Shown here: one piece after another, positions 6,604-13,695 of the stretch
How positions within the stretch are numbered: position 1 is the first letter of the stretch
Layout of the letters: every line of letters starts with the position of its first letter
DNA from: Bacteroidota bacterium
Lineage (GTDB): Bacteria > Bacteroidota > Bacteroidia > Flavobacteriales > Flavobacteriaceae
Reading direction: 5' to 3'
NCBI GenBank assembly: GCA_009936675.1
Contig: JAACDY010000107.1
Coordinates: forward strand, 1 to 18,188
Length of the DNA: 18,188 nt
Program-made: the position numbers and the translations under genes
Notes under the pieces: generated by a model
Database searches by the model: none
What the model saw: the letters and a program-made list of their open reading frames with translations, nothing else
Told to the model about the DNA's origin: nothing

Positions 6604-7323
6604 ATGAATCGATTAGAATTTATACATACGGGCTTGGCCATAGTGGGCTTAAGCCATTTTGAACCTGATAAGAGCATGAACACTGATCCACAATTACTCA
6701 TTGGTAAGGGGAGTCCAAAGCTTGTAGGAAAAAATTACGCTTTACTCGCCGAGGCCGATAAAGCCTTTCAGGAAATGTCAGCAGCAGCCCAAAAACAAGG
6801 TGTTGCCCTGAAAGTGGTTTCCTCCTACCGCTCCTTTGAAAAACAAAAAAGTATTTGGAATAGGAAATTTTTAAGATTTAAAAGCCAAGGTATGAGTGAT
6901 AGAGCAGCAGTGGCAAAAATCATTGAATACTCCACCCTTCCTGGCACCTCTCGCCATCATTGGGGTACGGATATTGACATCATTGATGCAGGGCCAGCCG
7001 AGGAAGATGATGTTTTGCTTGCTCAAAAATTTCATGGCAATGGGCCTTATAATTCTTTGAGAGAATGGATGGAAATTTATGCCCAAGATTATGGTTTTCT
7101 ATTGCCCTATACCAAAGACGAGAACAGAAGTGGTTTTAAATATGAACCTTGGCATTATAGCTATGCTCCCAAATCCATACCGATGCTAAGGCAGTATATC
7201 AAACTTGACCAAGAGGGATTGATCTTCTCCACTGATCTGAAGGGGGGATCCGGTTTGGATCAAGAATTTTTGACGTCATACATCAAAAGCCATGTCATGG
7301 GCATCAACCCCTCTTTGCTCTGA
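6604..7323 (+). CDS. M15 family D-alanyl-D-alanine carboxypeptidase (VanY-like)
   Basis: The product is 239 aa from ATG 6604. A TTG two codons upstream is open but gives an implausible start. Family motifs are clear: SSYRSFEKQ (73-81), the zinc motif S-R-H-H-W-G-T-D-I-D (116-125, H118 and D125 as ligands), and EPWHYSY (181-187, catalytic E181 and zinc ligand H184). These enzymes cleave the terminal D-Ala of peptidoglycan stem peptides, or of free muropeptides, in the periplasm. The N-terminal segment LEFIHTGLAIVGLSHFEP is only a weak signal sequence, so export is likely but not proven. The stop is one base from the stop of the convergent yaaA. Confidence 0.9.
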   Translation: MNRLEFIHTGLAIVGLSHFEPDKSMNTDPQLLIGKGSPKLVGKNYALLAEADKAFQEMSAAAQKQGVALKVVSSYRSFEKQKSIWNRKFLRFKSQGMSDRAAVAKIIEYSTLPGTSRHHWGTDIDIIDAGPAEEDDVLLAQKFHGNGPYNSLREWMEIYAQDYGFLLPYTKDENRSGFKYEPWHYSYAPKSIPMLRQYIKLDQEGLIFSTDLKGGSGLDQEFLTSYIKSHVMGINPSLL

Positions 7324-7324
7324 C

Positions 7325-8086
7325 TTACCTTATAAACACAGGTGCTAAAGGAGATTCGGTATGTTCCTCACTATAGGCATATCCACCATAATCAAAATGC
7401 AGAAGTGAATCGCCTGTAGGATTTTCTTGATCTAGCAAATAGCGCACCATCATTCCTCTGGCCTTTTTGGCAAAGAAAGAAATCATTTTTAAAGTCCCAT
7501 TTTTGTAATCCTTAAACTGAGGGGTAATGACCTCTGTATGGAGCACTTTGGCATCTATGGCAGAAAAGTATTCGTTACTGGCCAAATTCACAAACAATTC
7601 ATTTTCCTCTAATTCGTCATTGAGGAAAGTGGTTATTTTTTGCTTCCAAAAGTCGTAAAGATTTTTGTTTTTACCAACGGGGAATTTAGTTCCCATCTCG
7701 AGTCGATAGGGCTGAATCAAATCCAATGGCTTTAAAACACCATAGAGTCCCGAGAGTATGCGGAGACTGTCTTGAAGTATCTTTATTTTTTCCACAGGAA
7801 GGGTGTAAACATCCAATCCAGAATAAACATCACCATCAAAAGTATAAACGGCTGGTCGGGCATTATCTTTGTTGAAAGGGGTTTTGAAATTTTGATTTCT
7901 CTCCCAGTTCAGGTTTCCGAGTTTTTCAGAAATTTTCATCAATTGTGAAAGTTCGCTCGGTTTTTTCTCCTTCAGCAATTCGTTGATGCGGTTGGCCTCA
8001 GCCAGAAAACAGGGATTTGAATGTTGTTCGGTAGGCAAATTGGGCTCAAAATTGAGCGATTTTGCCGGAGAAATGACCATTTTCAT
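7325..8086 (-). CDS. yaaA: Peroxide stress protein YaaA (DUF328/UPF0246)
   Basis: The product is 253 aa from the ATG at 8086. It opens with MKMVISPAKSLNF, as the family does (ISPAKTL), and contains LSGLYGVLKPLDLIQPYRLEMG (about 121-142), NLASNEYFSAI and KMISFFAKKARGMMVRYLL, all conserved in YaaA. Known YaaA lowers intracellular iron and limits peroxide damage to DNA and protein; it binds DNA and is cytoplasmic. The frame is open back to 8203, but that extension would overlap the pseudouridine synthase gene and cross a good promoter, so 8086 is preferred (8080 is the next ATG). It is convergent with the M15 gene, one base apart. Confidence 0.92.
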   Translation of the reverse strand: MKMVISPAKSLNFEPNLPTEQHSNPCFLAEANRINELLKEKKPSELSQLMKISEKLGNLNWERNQNFKTPFNKDNARPAVYTFDGDVYSGLDVYTLPVEKIKILQDSLRILSGLYGVLKPLDLIQPYRLEMGTKFPVGKNKNLYDFWKQKITTFLNDELEENELFVNLASNEYFSAIDAKVLHTEVITPQFKDYKNGTLKMISFFAKKARGMMVRYLLDQENPTGDSLLHFDYGGYAYSEEHTESPLAPVFIR

Positions 8087-8100
8087 ATTCAACTTTTTTT

Positions 8101-8131
8101 CAAATTTATAAGGAATTCCCCTGAAAACCAA
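8101..8131 (-). promoter_or_regulatory. Promoter of yaaA
   Basis: On the minus strand TTGG (8131-8128) is followed after 19 nt by TAAATTTG (8108-8101), an exact TAnnTTTG. The box ends 14 nt before the yaaA ATG at 8086. It lies in the 76-nt gap after the pseudouridine synthase stop and supports the shorter yaaA start. No OxyR-type or other operator is recognisable. Confidence 0.55.
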
Positions 8132-8162
8132 TTCAAAAGAATTGTCTGGACTGATAAGAGAA

Positions 8163-9203
8163 TCAGAAATGCTTATGCTGGGCATAATTCCTCCATTTGT
8201 CAATGGTCACTTCCATGTCTTGAGGTAAGGGAGCCTCAAAATCCATCCATTTTTTTTGGGAAGGGTGCTCAAACCCTAGGGTTTTGGCGTGAAGGGCTTG
8301 ACTTGCCAAAAGGGTGAAGCAATTTTGAACAAATTGTCTGTACTTGGTAAAAGTAGTTCCCTTGAGTATGTTGTCTCCCCCATAACGGGCATCATTGAAT
8401 AAAGTGTGACCAATGGATTTCATATGGGCACGAATTTGGTGGGTTCTACCCGTTTCCAGACGGCATTCTACGAGTGTAACATAGCCTAGTCTTTCGATTA
8501 CACTGTAGTGGGTAATGGCCATTTTCCCTGAACTGGCATCGGGGAAAACAGTCATTTGCAGTCGGTTTTGAGGATGCCTACCAATATGCCCCTCTATGGT
8601 TCCTTCATTTTCTTTGACATCCCCCCAAACCATAGCAATGTACTTTCTCGAAGAAGTTTTGTCTTGAAATTGTTTGGAAAGATTGGCCATGGACAATTCG
8701 GTTTTGGCCACGACCAACAACCCACTGGTGTCTTTGTCAATTCGATGTACCAAACCTGGTCTGTTGCTTGAATTCAGTGGCAACTGCTCGAAATGGTGTA
8801 ACAAACCGTTGATCAAAGTTCCACTGTAATTTCCATGTCCAGGATGAACAACCATCCCTGCTTTTTTGTTGACCACAATCAGATCGTCGTCTTCATATTC
8901 AATGTCCAAATCAATGGCCTCGGGAATCAATAAATTTTCATGGGGAGGATGAGAAAACACTACTTTGACATGATCACCTCCTTTGACCCTGTAATTGGAT
9001 TTGACGGAAGTATCATTGACTTTTATGGCTCCAGATTTTGCGGCTTGTTGGATTTTATTTCGAGTGGCATTTTCGACACGATTCATCAGAAACTTGTCAA
9101 CACGTAAAGGCTCTTGACCCAGATCGGCATGAAATGCATAATGCTCATACAATTGATCGTCGGTAATTTCAGTTCCGACCATCGGTTTAGTTTCTTTTCC
9201 CAT
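8163..9203 (-). CDS. RluA family 23S rRNA pseudouridine synthase (RluD-like)
   Basis: The product is 346 aa. An N-terminal S4 RNA-binding domain (about 32-80, LRVDKFLMNRVENATRNKIQ...GAIKVNDTSVKSNYRVKGGD) precedes the catalytic domain with HRIDKDTSGLLVVAKT (153-168; catalytic D156) and the later GRTHQIRAHM motif. Such enzymes isomerise uridines in 23S rRNA; the S4 domain and length favour an RluD-like member, but the target bases cannot be read from sequence. The start at 9203 overlaps the end of the PASTA gene by 17 nt. The ATG at 9182 (MVGTEIT) lies just past that stop and is an equally good start. Probably co-transcribed with the PASTA gene. Confidence 0.92.
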   Translation of the reverse strand: MGKETKPMVGTEITDDQLYEHYAFHADLGQEPLRVDKFLMNRVENATRNKIQQAAKSGAIKVNDTSVKSNYRVKGGDHVKVVFSHPPHENLLIPEAIDLDIEYEDDDLIVVNKKAGMVVHPGHGNYSGTLINGLLHHFEQLPLNSSNRPGLVHRIDKDTSGLLVVAKTELSMANLSKQFQDKTSSRKYIAMVWGDVKENEGTIEGHIGRHPQNRLQMTVFPDASSGKMAITHYSVIERLGYVTLVECRLETGRTHQIRAHMKSIGHTLFNDARYGGDNILKGTTFTKYRQFVQNCFTLLASQALHAKTLGFEHPSQKKWMDFEAPLPQDMEVTIDKWRNYAQHKHF

Positions 9204-9741
9204 TGCCCAATACCAAATCTATTGCTGCCGTTTTTTGCAGTAATGTTCCCGCTTCGAGTAGCTCGCCTCTGTAGCGCATTTCCAAAACCATATCCTTTCC
9301 TATATTGTTTCTATAACTGATTTCACCTATGGAAAAGCCTACGGACAACAAAGTGACTTCTGCATTTCTTCGGGTGATCTGAACCACATCGGGAATACTT
9401 ATTCTCCGGTAGCTAGAGGGATTTAAAGTGACATAAATCATTCGATTTTTCTTCACCATTTGTCCAGGACTTGGCTGATGCTCTATAACACTGAGTGGCG
9501 GCAAATTGGGGGTGAATTTTGAAGAATCTATGATTTCGTACCTCAGATTTTTATCCGCTGTGATTTGGGGTAAATTGATCAAAGAGATGCCCTTCAGATC
9601 GGGAACTTTGTGAAATGCATTGTGTAAGGTAATGTTCTTTAAAAAGCTCAGGGTTAAATACACAAACAAGATACCCACCAAAAAAGCAAGAATCAATTGA
9701 ACGAGCAACGTTTTACTAAAAAGAAACCTTAAAAAATTCAT
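9187..9741 (-). CDS. PASTA domain membrane protein
   Basis: The product is 184 aa. A short cytoplasmic tail and one transmembrane helix at residues 12-33 (LLVQLILAFLVGILFVYLTLSF) are followed by two PASTA repeats outside the membrane: VPDLKGISLINLPQI to IYVTLN (about 46-107) and IPDVVQITRRNAEVTLLSVGFSIGEI to IDLVLGNG (about 116-181). PASTA domains of bacterial kinases and PBPs bind peptidoglycan fragments. Here there is no kinase or transpeptidase domain, so it is a stand-alone protein. Its position divergent from ddl supports a cell-wall role, but its exact job is unknown. The gene end overlaps the pseudouridine synthase start. Confidence 0.88.
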   Translation of the reverse strand: MNFLRFLFSKTLLVQLILAFLVGILFVYLTLSFLKNITLHNAFHKVPDLKGISLINLPQITADKNLRYEIIDSSKFTPNLPPLSVIEHQPSPGQMVKKNRMIYVTLNPSSYRRISIPDVVQITRRNAEVTLLSVGFSIGEISYRNNIGKDMVLEMRYRGELLEAGTLLQKTAAIDLVLGNGKRN

Positions 9742-9757
9742 TGTCTAATAACTTTCC

Positions 9758-9765
9758 CAAAGATA
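9758..9765 (-). promoter_or_regulatory. -7 box for the PASTA-pseudouridine synthase unit
   Basis: The minus strand reads TATCTTTG, an exact TAnnTTTG, ending 16 nt before the ATG at 9741. No convincing -33 element is seen. It lies 37 nt from the ddl box at 9803, pointing the other way. Confidence 0.45.
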
Positions 9766-9802
9766 ATAAATCAATGCGCTTAAGGATTAATTTTAAATGC
9801 AA

Positions 9803-9810
9803 TACCTTTG
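9803..9810 (+). promoter_or_regulatory. -7 box for ddl
   Basis: TACCTTTG matches TAnnTTTG exactly and ends 13 nt before the ddl ATG at 9824. The -33 region around 9780 has no TTTG, so this call rests on the -7 element and its position. Confidence 0.45.
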
Positions 9811-9823
9811 TTAAAACTATTTG

Positions 9824-10813
9824 ATGAGTAAAAAAGTAGTGGGAATCGCCATGGGAGGATATTCCTCCGAACGAGAAATCTCTCTTGAAAGCGGAAACAC
9901 AGTATATCGAGTTATGTCGCCATCTCATTGGGACTGCTTTAAAATAGTAGTCGATAGAAACCAATGGACAGTGATCGATTCACAAAAAAACCACTACCCT
10001 CTAGATCCAAAAAATTTCACATTCAAAAGGAATAACAAAGCTGTTCATTTTGATGTGGTGTTCAATGCCATTCACGGTACTCCAGGAGAAGATGGACAGT
10101 TGGCTGAAATTTTGGAGCAACTTCGTATCCCCCATACCAGCTGTGGCCAAAAGACAGCAGCCCTGACTTTTAACAAACGAGATTGTTTGGAAAAAGTCAA
10201 AGAATGGGAAATTCCGGTGGCAAAATCATTCATTTTTGACCAAGGAGACCCTTTGGATATCAAGGCCATAGTGCATAAAGTAGGTCTACCCTGCTTTGTC
10301 AAACCCAATCGATCTGGAAGCAGTTATGGTATTGTAAAAGTTTATGAGCAGAAAGACCTAGAGGAAGCCATCGCTACCGCTCTAAAAGAAGATCATCAAT
10401 TGATCATCGAAGCAGCATTGGTAGGAACAGAAATCTCTGTAGGGGCCTATGTTATCAATGGAGAAGTCATGGTGTTACCCATTACGGAGATCATTTCTGA
10501 AAACGATTTTTTTGACTACGATGCAAAATACAACGGAAAATCTCAGGAAATCACTCCAGCCCGACTGGATGTAACCACGGTTGAAAAAGTGCATAAAAAT
10601 GTAAAAAAACTATACCAAAAATTGGGACTCCGCGGCGTCTGTAGGAGTGAATTTATCATTGTGGAGGGGATTCCCCATTTGTTGGAGGTCAATACAATAC
10701 CCGGTTTGACCGCCGCCAGTCTTATCCCCCAACAACTCAGTGCTGCAGGAATTGAATTGGCAACCTTTTTCGAATCATTGCTGACAGAGGCAATGAAAAA
10801 ACCACTAATTTAG
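9824..10813 (+). CDS. ddl: D-alanine--D-alanine ligase
   Basis: The product is 329 aa from ATG 9824; a TTG at 9821 is open but not needed. It makes the D-Ala-D-Ala dipeptide for peptidoglycan using ATP. The N-terminal motif GGYSSEREISLESG (11-24) and AIHGTPGEDGQ are typical of Ddl, as is the ATP-grasp core: LPCFVKPNRSGSSYGIVKV (about 161-179), EISVGAYVING, and RGVCRSEFI plus LLEVNTIPGLTAAS (about 285-298), which hold the metal-binding Glu and Asn and the substrate loop. Length is normal for the family, and no residue seems missing. coaD starts four bases after its stop, so they are probably co-transcribed. It is divergent from the PASTA gene. Confidence 0.95.
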   Translation: MSKKVVGIAMGGYSSEREISLESGNTVYRVMSPSHWDCFKIVVDRNQWTVIDSQKNHYPLDPKNFTFKRNNKAVHFDVVFNAIHGTPGEDGQLAEILEQLRIPHTSCGQKTAALTFNKRDCLEKVKEWEIPVAKSFIFDQGDPLDIKAIVHKVGLPCFVKPNRSGSSYGIVKVYEQKDLEEAIATALKEDHQLIIEAALVGTEISVGAYVINGEVMVLPITEIISENDFFDYDAKYNGKSQEITPARLDVTTVEKVHKNVKKLYQKLGLRGVCRSEFIIVEGIPHLLEVNTIPGLTAASLIPQQLSAAGIELATFFESLLTEAMKKPLI

Positions 10814-10817
10814 TGAT

Positions 10818-11270
10818 ATGAAACGCGCTGTTTTTCCCGGTTCCTTTGATCCCATCACTTTGGGCCACCTAGACATCATCCAACGGAGCATTCCCCTTTT
10901 TGATGAGATCATCATTGGGGTGGGTACCAATTCCGAAAAAAAATATATGTTTCCACTAGACAAGAGAATGGATTTTATTAAAAATACTTTTGCTGAGTTC
11001 AAAAGTATTTCAGTAACCCAATACGAGGGGTTGACCATTGAATTTTGTAAAAAGGTACAAGCCGATTTTATCATCAGAGGATTGAGAAATCCCGCAGATT
11101 TTGAATTTGAAAAGGCCATTGCCCACACCAACAGAAAGATGTCTGGCATAGAAACGGTTTTTCTTCTCACTGCGGCCAAAACCTCTTTTATCAGCAGTAG
11201 TATCGTCCGAGAAATCATTTCCAATCAAGGGGATTATACCCAATTGGTTCCCGCCACTGTGAGGGTATAA
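10818..11270 (+). CDS. coaD: Pantetheine-phosphate adenylyltransferase
   Basis: The product is 150 aa. It transfers AMP from ATP to 4'-phosphopantetheine, giving dephospho-CoA, the penultimate step of CoA synthesis. The nucleotidyltransferase motif appears as GSFDPITLGH (8-17; the T/H-x-G-H turn), followed by IRGLRNPADFEFE (88-100), and TAAKTSFISSSIVREI (118-133), the conserved C-terminal ATP-binding segment. Length is slightly under the usual 160 residues. It lies four bases behind ddl and likely shares its promoter. Its stop is one base from that of the convergent NUDIX gene. Confidence 0.95.
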   Translation: MKRAVFPGSFDPITLGHLDIIQRSIPLFDEIIIGVGTNSEKKYMFPLDKRMDFIKNTFAEFKSISVTQYEGLTIEFCKKVQADFIIRGLRNPADFEFEKAIAHTNRKMSGIETVFLLTAAKTSFISSSIVREIISNQGDYTQLVPATVRV

Positions 11271-11271
11271 C

Positions 11272-11874
11272 TCAGATCAACTCAACTTCTTCCAAAAGCA
11301 TTTTGATATTATGGTAAGCATTTTCCATCAAATCGGGAATTTCCTCTTTGGTTTTCCACTCGGCTTTTGCTATGCCCTCATCCAATTGAGGTTCCAAAAT
11401 ACCATCATAGGAAGTGGTCATCAAATACCAATAGGTTTTCTTTAATTTATATTTACCATTCCTCGAAAAAAGATGAAAGGTATGGTTGAGATTCTTTTTG
11501 ACGATCAAATCTTTTACTCCCGTTTCCTCCATCACCTCTCTGACTGCTCCATCAATTAAAATTTCTTTTTTCTCCACCCTACCCTTGGGCAAGTCCCATT
11601 TGTCATTTCTGTAGATGAATAAAAACTTACCGCTTTGTTGTTCTACAAGACCACCAGCAGCCTCGACCAATGAGAATATTTTTAACAGCTTTTTCCACAA
11701 CTTATCCTCCTTGGCATGATATAAATAAATGCCCTTTGTTTTTTTGGATTTCAGAGCAGAAATGATCTGTTTTTGATTGCTATATTTAATATAGAAAAAA
11801 GGAGTTTCATCATCGTGATCAACTATTTTTGTGGTCAGTAAAACAAATTTTCTATTGAAAAAAACTTTATACAT
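11272..11874 (-). CDS. NUDIX hydrolase
   Basis: The product is 200 aa from ATG 11874 (MYKVFFNRKFVLLT). The NUDIX box is perfect, at residues 98-120: G98, E104, R112-E113, E116-E117 and G119, followed by a hydrophobic residue. The metal-binding helix is intact, so a pyrophosphohydrolase acting on a nucleoside diphosphate linked to another group is expected; the substrate is unknown. An N-terminal part of about 75 residues precedes the NUDIX fold and is not recognised. The frame is open to an ATG at 11907, but that start would overlap pyrE by 27 nt. Divergent from pyrE with 6 nt between the starts, and convergent with coaD. Confidence 0.88.
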   Translation of the reverse strand: MYKVFFNRKFVLLTTKIVDHDDETPFFYIKYSNQKQIISALKSKKTKGIYLYHAKEDKLWKKLLKIFSLVEAAGGLVEQQSGKFLFIYRNDKWDLPKGRVEKKEILIDGAVREVMEETGVKDLIVKKNLNHTFHLFSRNGKYKLKKTYWYLMTTSYDGILEPQLDEGIAKAEWKTKEEIPDLMENAYHNIKMLLEEVELI

Positions 11875-11877
11875 TTG
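11870..11877 (+). promoter_or_regulatory. -7 box for pyrE, overlapping the NUDIX start codon
   Basis: TACATTTG matches TAnnTTTG exactly but ends only 3 nt before the pyrE ATG at 11881, so it predicts an almost leaderless mRNA. The box covers the NUDIX start codon (11872-11874 on the other strand). The -33 region lacks TTTG. The match could be fortuitous. Confidence 0.35.
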
Positions 11878-11880
11878 CTT

Positions 11881-12525
11881 ATGATTTATGATCAAGAGAC
11901 AGCCCATAAGACCGCCAAATCCCTATTGCAAATTAATGCAATAAAATTGAATCCTAAAAATCCTTTTACTTGGGCCAGTGGTTGGAAGTCCCCCATTTAC
12001 TGTGACAATAGGATCGCACTTTCTCATCCAGAAACAAGAACTTGTTTGGCACAAAAAATAGCCGAACAAGCCCAAAAAATTTATGGAGAGGAATATGTAG
12101 TGGCGGGAGTGGCCACCGGAGCGATTGGAATCGGGATGTTGGTCGCTGATGTTCTCAACGCTCCTTTTATATACGTCAGGCCAGAGCCTAAATCACACGG
12201 AAGGCAAAATCAAATCGAGGGTCAGCTAGACCCAGATCAAAAGGTATTGGTCATCGAAGATTTAATCTCTACGGGAAAAAGCAGGCTCAATGCCGTACAA
12301 GCCCTCAAAAAAGAAGGGATTGAGGTCTTGGGGATGTTGGGGCTATTCGATTATGGATTTGATTTGGCTGTGGACAATTTCAAAGCCGAGAACATCCAAC
12401 TCCACACTTTGAGCGATTATGATCATTTGATCATTGAAGCCGAAAAATCCAATTATATTGAAGCCCATCAAATATCAGTGCTCAAATCTTGGAGACGCTC
12501 CCCTTCCGAATGGCAACCCGCTTAG
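11881..12525 (+). CDS. pyrE: Orotate phosphoribosyltransferase
   Basis: The product is 214 aa from ATG 11881; TTG at 11875 is open but less likely. It converts orotate and PRPP to orotidine 5'-phosphate in pyrimidine synthesis. The N-terminal segment NPFTWASGWKSPIYCDNR (27-44) is a PyrE signature. The catalytic loop K-x-H-G appears in RPEPKSHGRQN (100-110), and the PRPP-binding motif is VLVIEDLISTGKS (122-134). Length is normal for the family. Its stop overlaps that of the convergent birA by three bases of TTAG. The promoter box is nearly against the start codon. Confidence 0.95.
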   Translation: MIYDQETAHKTAKSLLQINAIKLNPKNPFTWASGWKSPIYCDNRIALSHPETRTCLAQKIAEQAQKIYGEEYVVAGVATGAIGIGMLVADVLNAPFIYVRPEPKSHGRQNQIEGQLDPDQKVLVIEDLISTGKSRLNAVQALKKEGIEVLGMLGLFDYGFDLAVDNFKAENIQLHTLSDYDHLIIEAEKSNYIEAHQISVLKSWRRSPSEWQPA

Positions 12526-13259
12526 AATATTATCTCAATGGCACCATGGCGATAGTTGAGGACTTCTCCTGAAGTTTTTTGAATACGCAACAATCCCTTA
12601 TCGGTAATACCTTTGATCACACCTTGGAATTTTTCTTTTTGGTCTTTAAAAGTTGATGATTTTCCTTTTTGAAAAAGCATGGCTTCATATTCCAACTTTA
12701 GTGCTGCCGAACTGTGGGTTGAGAGCCTGTTGAAATAAACCTCCAAAAAGGCTAAAATACGATTGAGTACATCGCCAATTTCTAACTCAACTCCTGTTTT
12801 TAGAAACAGAGAACTCGCCTGGGGAAGCCCGTCAAAACGCGCTTGATTGATGTTGATGCCAATGCCAATGATGGAGCCAATAATACGGTTTCCTTTGATC
12901 GTATTTTCAATTAAAACTCCTCCAATTTTATTATTACCTGACAAAATGTCGTTGGGCCATTTTAACATAAAATCAATGTTCGCAACCTCAGACAATGCCT
13001 TTGTCACCCCCAAAGTAACGGCACAATTGATTGCAAAAGCGTTCTCCACGGTCAGCTCGGGAAAAAGCTTAAACAGGCTGAAAGTGAGGTTTTTCATGGG
13101 TTCGGTTTGCCAAAGCTTATCTCTTTGCCCTCTCCCTTGGGTTTGATTTCTCACCCAAACCACATCTCCGTCGGAGCAATCCCCTTTCAAATATTTGTTT
13201 TTCAACCAGTCGTTTGAGGAGGCTGTGGCATCAAGTTTGATTGTATTGAAATAGCTCAT
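12522..13259 (-). CDS. birA: Biotin--[acetyl-CoA-carboxylase] ligase, catalytic-only type
   Basis: The product is 245 aa. It attaches biotin to the biotin carboxyl carrier protein of acetyl-CoA carboxylase. Family motifs are the loop GRGQRDKLW (42-50, equivalent to GRGRRGRKW of E. coli), LKWPNDI (99-105) and KIGGVLIE (111-118), followed by a C-terminal domain (about 195-245). There is no N-terminal DNA-binding domain, so it is a class I enzyme without repressor role. The glycine of the loop is Asp here (D47), an unusual residue at a biotinoyl-AMP-binding position. The 3' end overlaps pyrE; rsfS lies divergent. Confidence 0.93.
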   Translation of the reverse strand: MSYFNTIKLDATASSNDWLKNKYLKGDCSDGDVVWVRNQTQGRGQRDKLWQTEPMKNLTFSLFKLFPELTVENAFAINCAVTLGVTKALSEVANIDFMLKWPNDILSGNNKIGGVLIENTIKGNRIIGSIIGIGININQARFDGLPQASSLFLKTGVELEIGDVLNRILAFLEVYFNRLSTHSSAALKLEYEAMLFQKGKSSTFKDQKEKFQGVIKGITDKGLLRIQKTSGEVLNYRHGAIEIIF

Positions 13260-13289
13260 GGTTTAGAACGCTATGAATGTAAAATGTGA

Positions 13290-13297
13290 TAAATTTG
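13290..13297 (+). promoter_or_regulatory. -7 box for the rsfS-ftsH-LUD-cdsA-psd run
   Basis: TAAATTTG matches TAnnTTTG exactly, ending 20 nt before the rsfS ATG at 13318, in the 58-nt gap to birA. No TTTG lies at the expected -33 distance. It is the only candidate before five tightly packed plus-strand genes. Confidence 0.45.
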
Positions 13298-13317
13298 TGT
13301 AAAACTAAAATTTTTTA

Positions 13318-13689
13318 ATGTCAAAACCGAAATCCATTGAGGATGCCCTTATTTCAAATATCATCTCGGGCATTGATAATGTAAAAGGACTAGACGTAAG
13401 TCTTTTGGATCTCAGGGATATTGAGAATACCGTTTGTAGCTATTTTGTGGTGTGTACTGGAAGTTCTAATACCCACGTCAACGCCATCGTAAGCTCCATC
13501 CAAAAATCGGTAAGCAAAGAGTTGAAAGAGAAGCCTTTTCACACGGAAGGAAATGACAACGCTGAATGGGTTTTGATGGATTATGTCAATGTAGTGGTTC
13601 ATGTTTTTCAGAAACAAATCAGAGAATACTACAACATTGAAGAACTTTGGGGGGATGCAAAAACCACAAAAATCGCATCTAATTATTAA
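13318..13689 (+). CDS. rsfS: Ribosome silencing factor RsfS (DUF143)
   Basis: The product is 123 aa. RsfS binds ribosomal protein uL14 and keeps the 50S subunit from joining 30S, mainly in poor growth conditions. The family pattern is complete: KGLDVSLLDLRDIENTVCSYFVVCTGSSNTHVNAIVSSI (23-61), then KPFHTEGNDNAEWVLMDYVNVVVHVFQKQIREYYNIEELWGDAK (79-117), with WVL.DY.D/N.VVHVF and YY.LE.LW conserved. Length is normal. ftsH follows with six bases between the genes, so they are one operon. The ATG at 13318 fits the promoter box. Confidence 0.95.
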   Translation: MSKPKSIEDALISNIISGIDNVKGLDVSLLDLRDIENTVCSYFVVCTGSSNTHVNAIVSSIQKSVSKELKEKPFHTEGNDNAEWVLMDYVNVVVHVFQKQIREYYNIEELWGDAKTTKIASNY

Positions 13690-13695
13690 TTGACT

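Noticed and set aside
8087..8203. Longer YaaA start at 8203 (292 aa)
   Set aside because: The extension overlaps the pseudouridine synthase gene and crosses a good promoter; family proteins begin near MKMVISPAK.
11875..11907. Upstream starts for NUDIX (11907) and pyrE (TTG 11875)
   Set aside because: The NUDIX extension would overlap pyrE coding sequence, and the pyrE TTG adds only two residues before a normal ATG.
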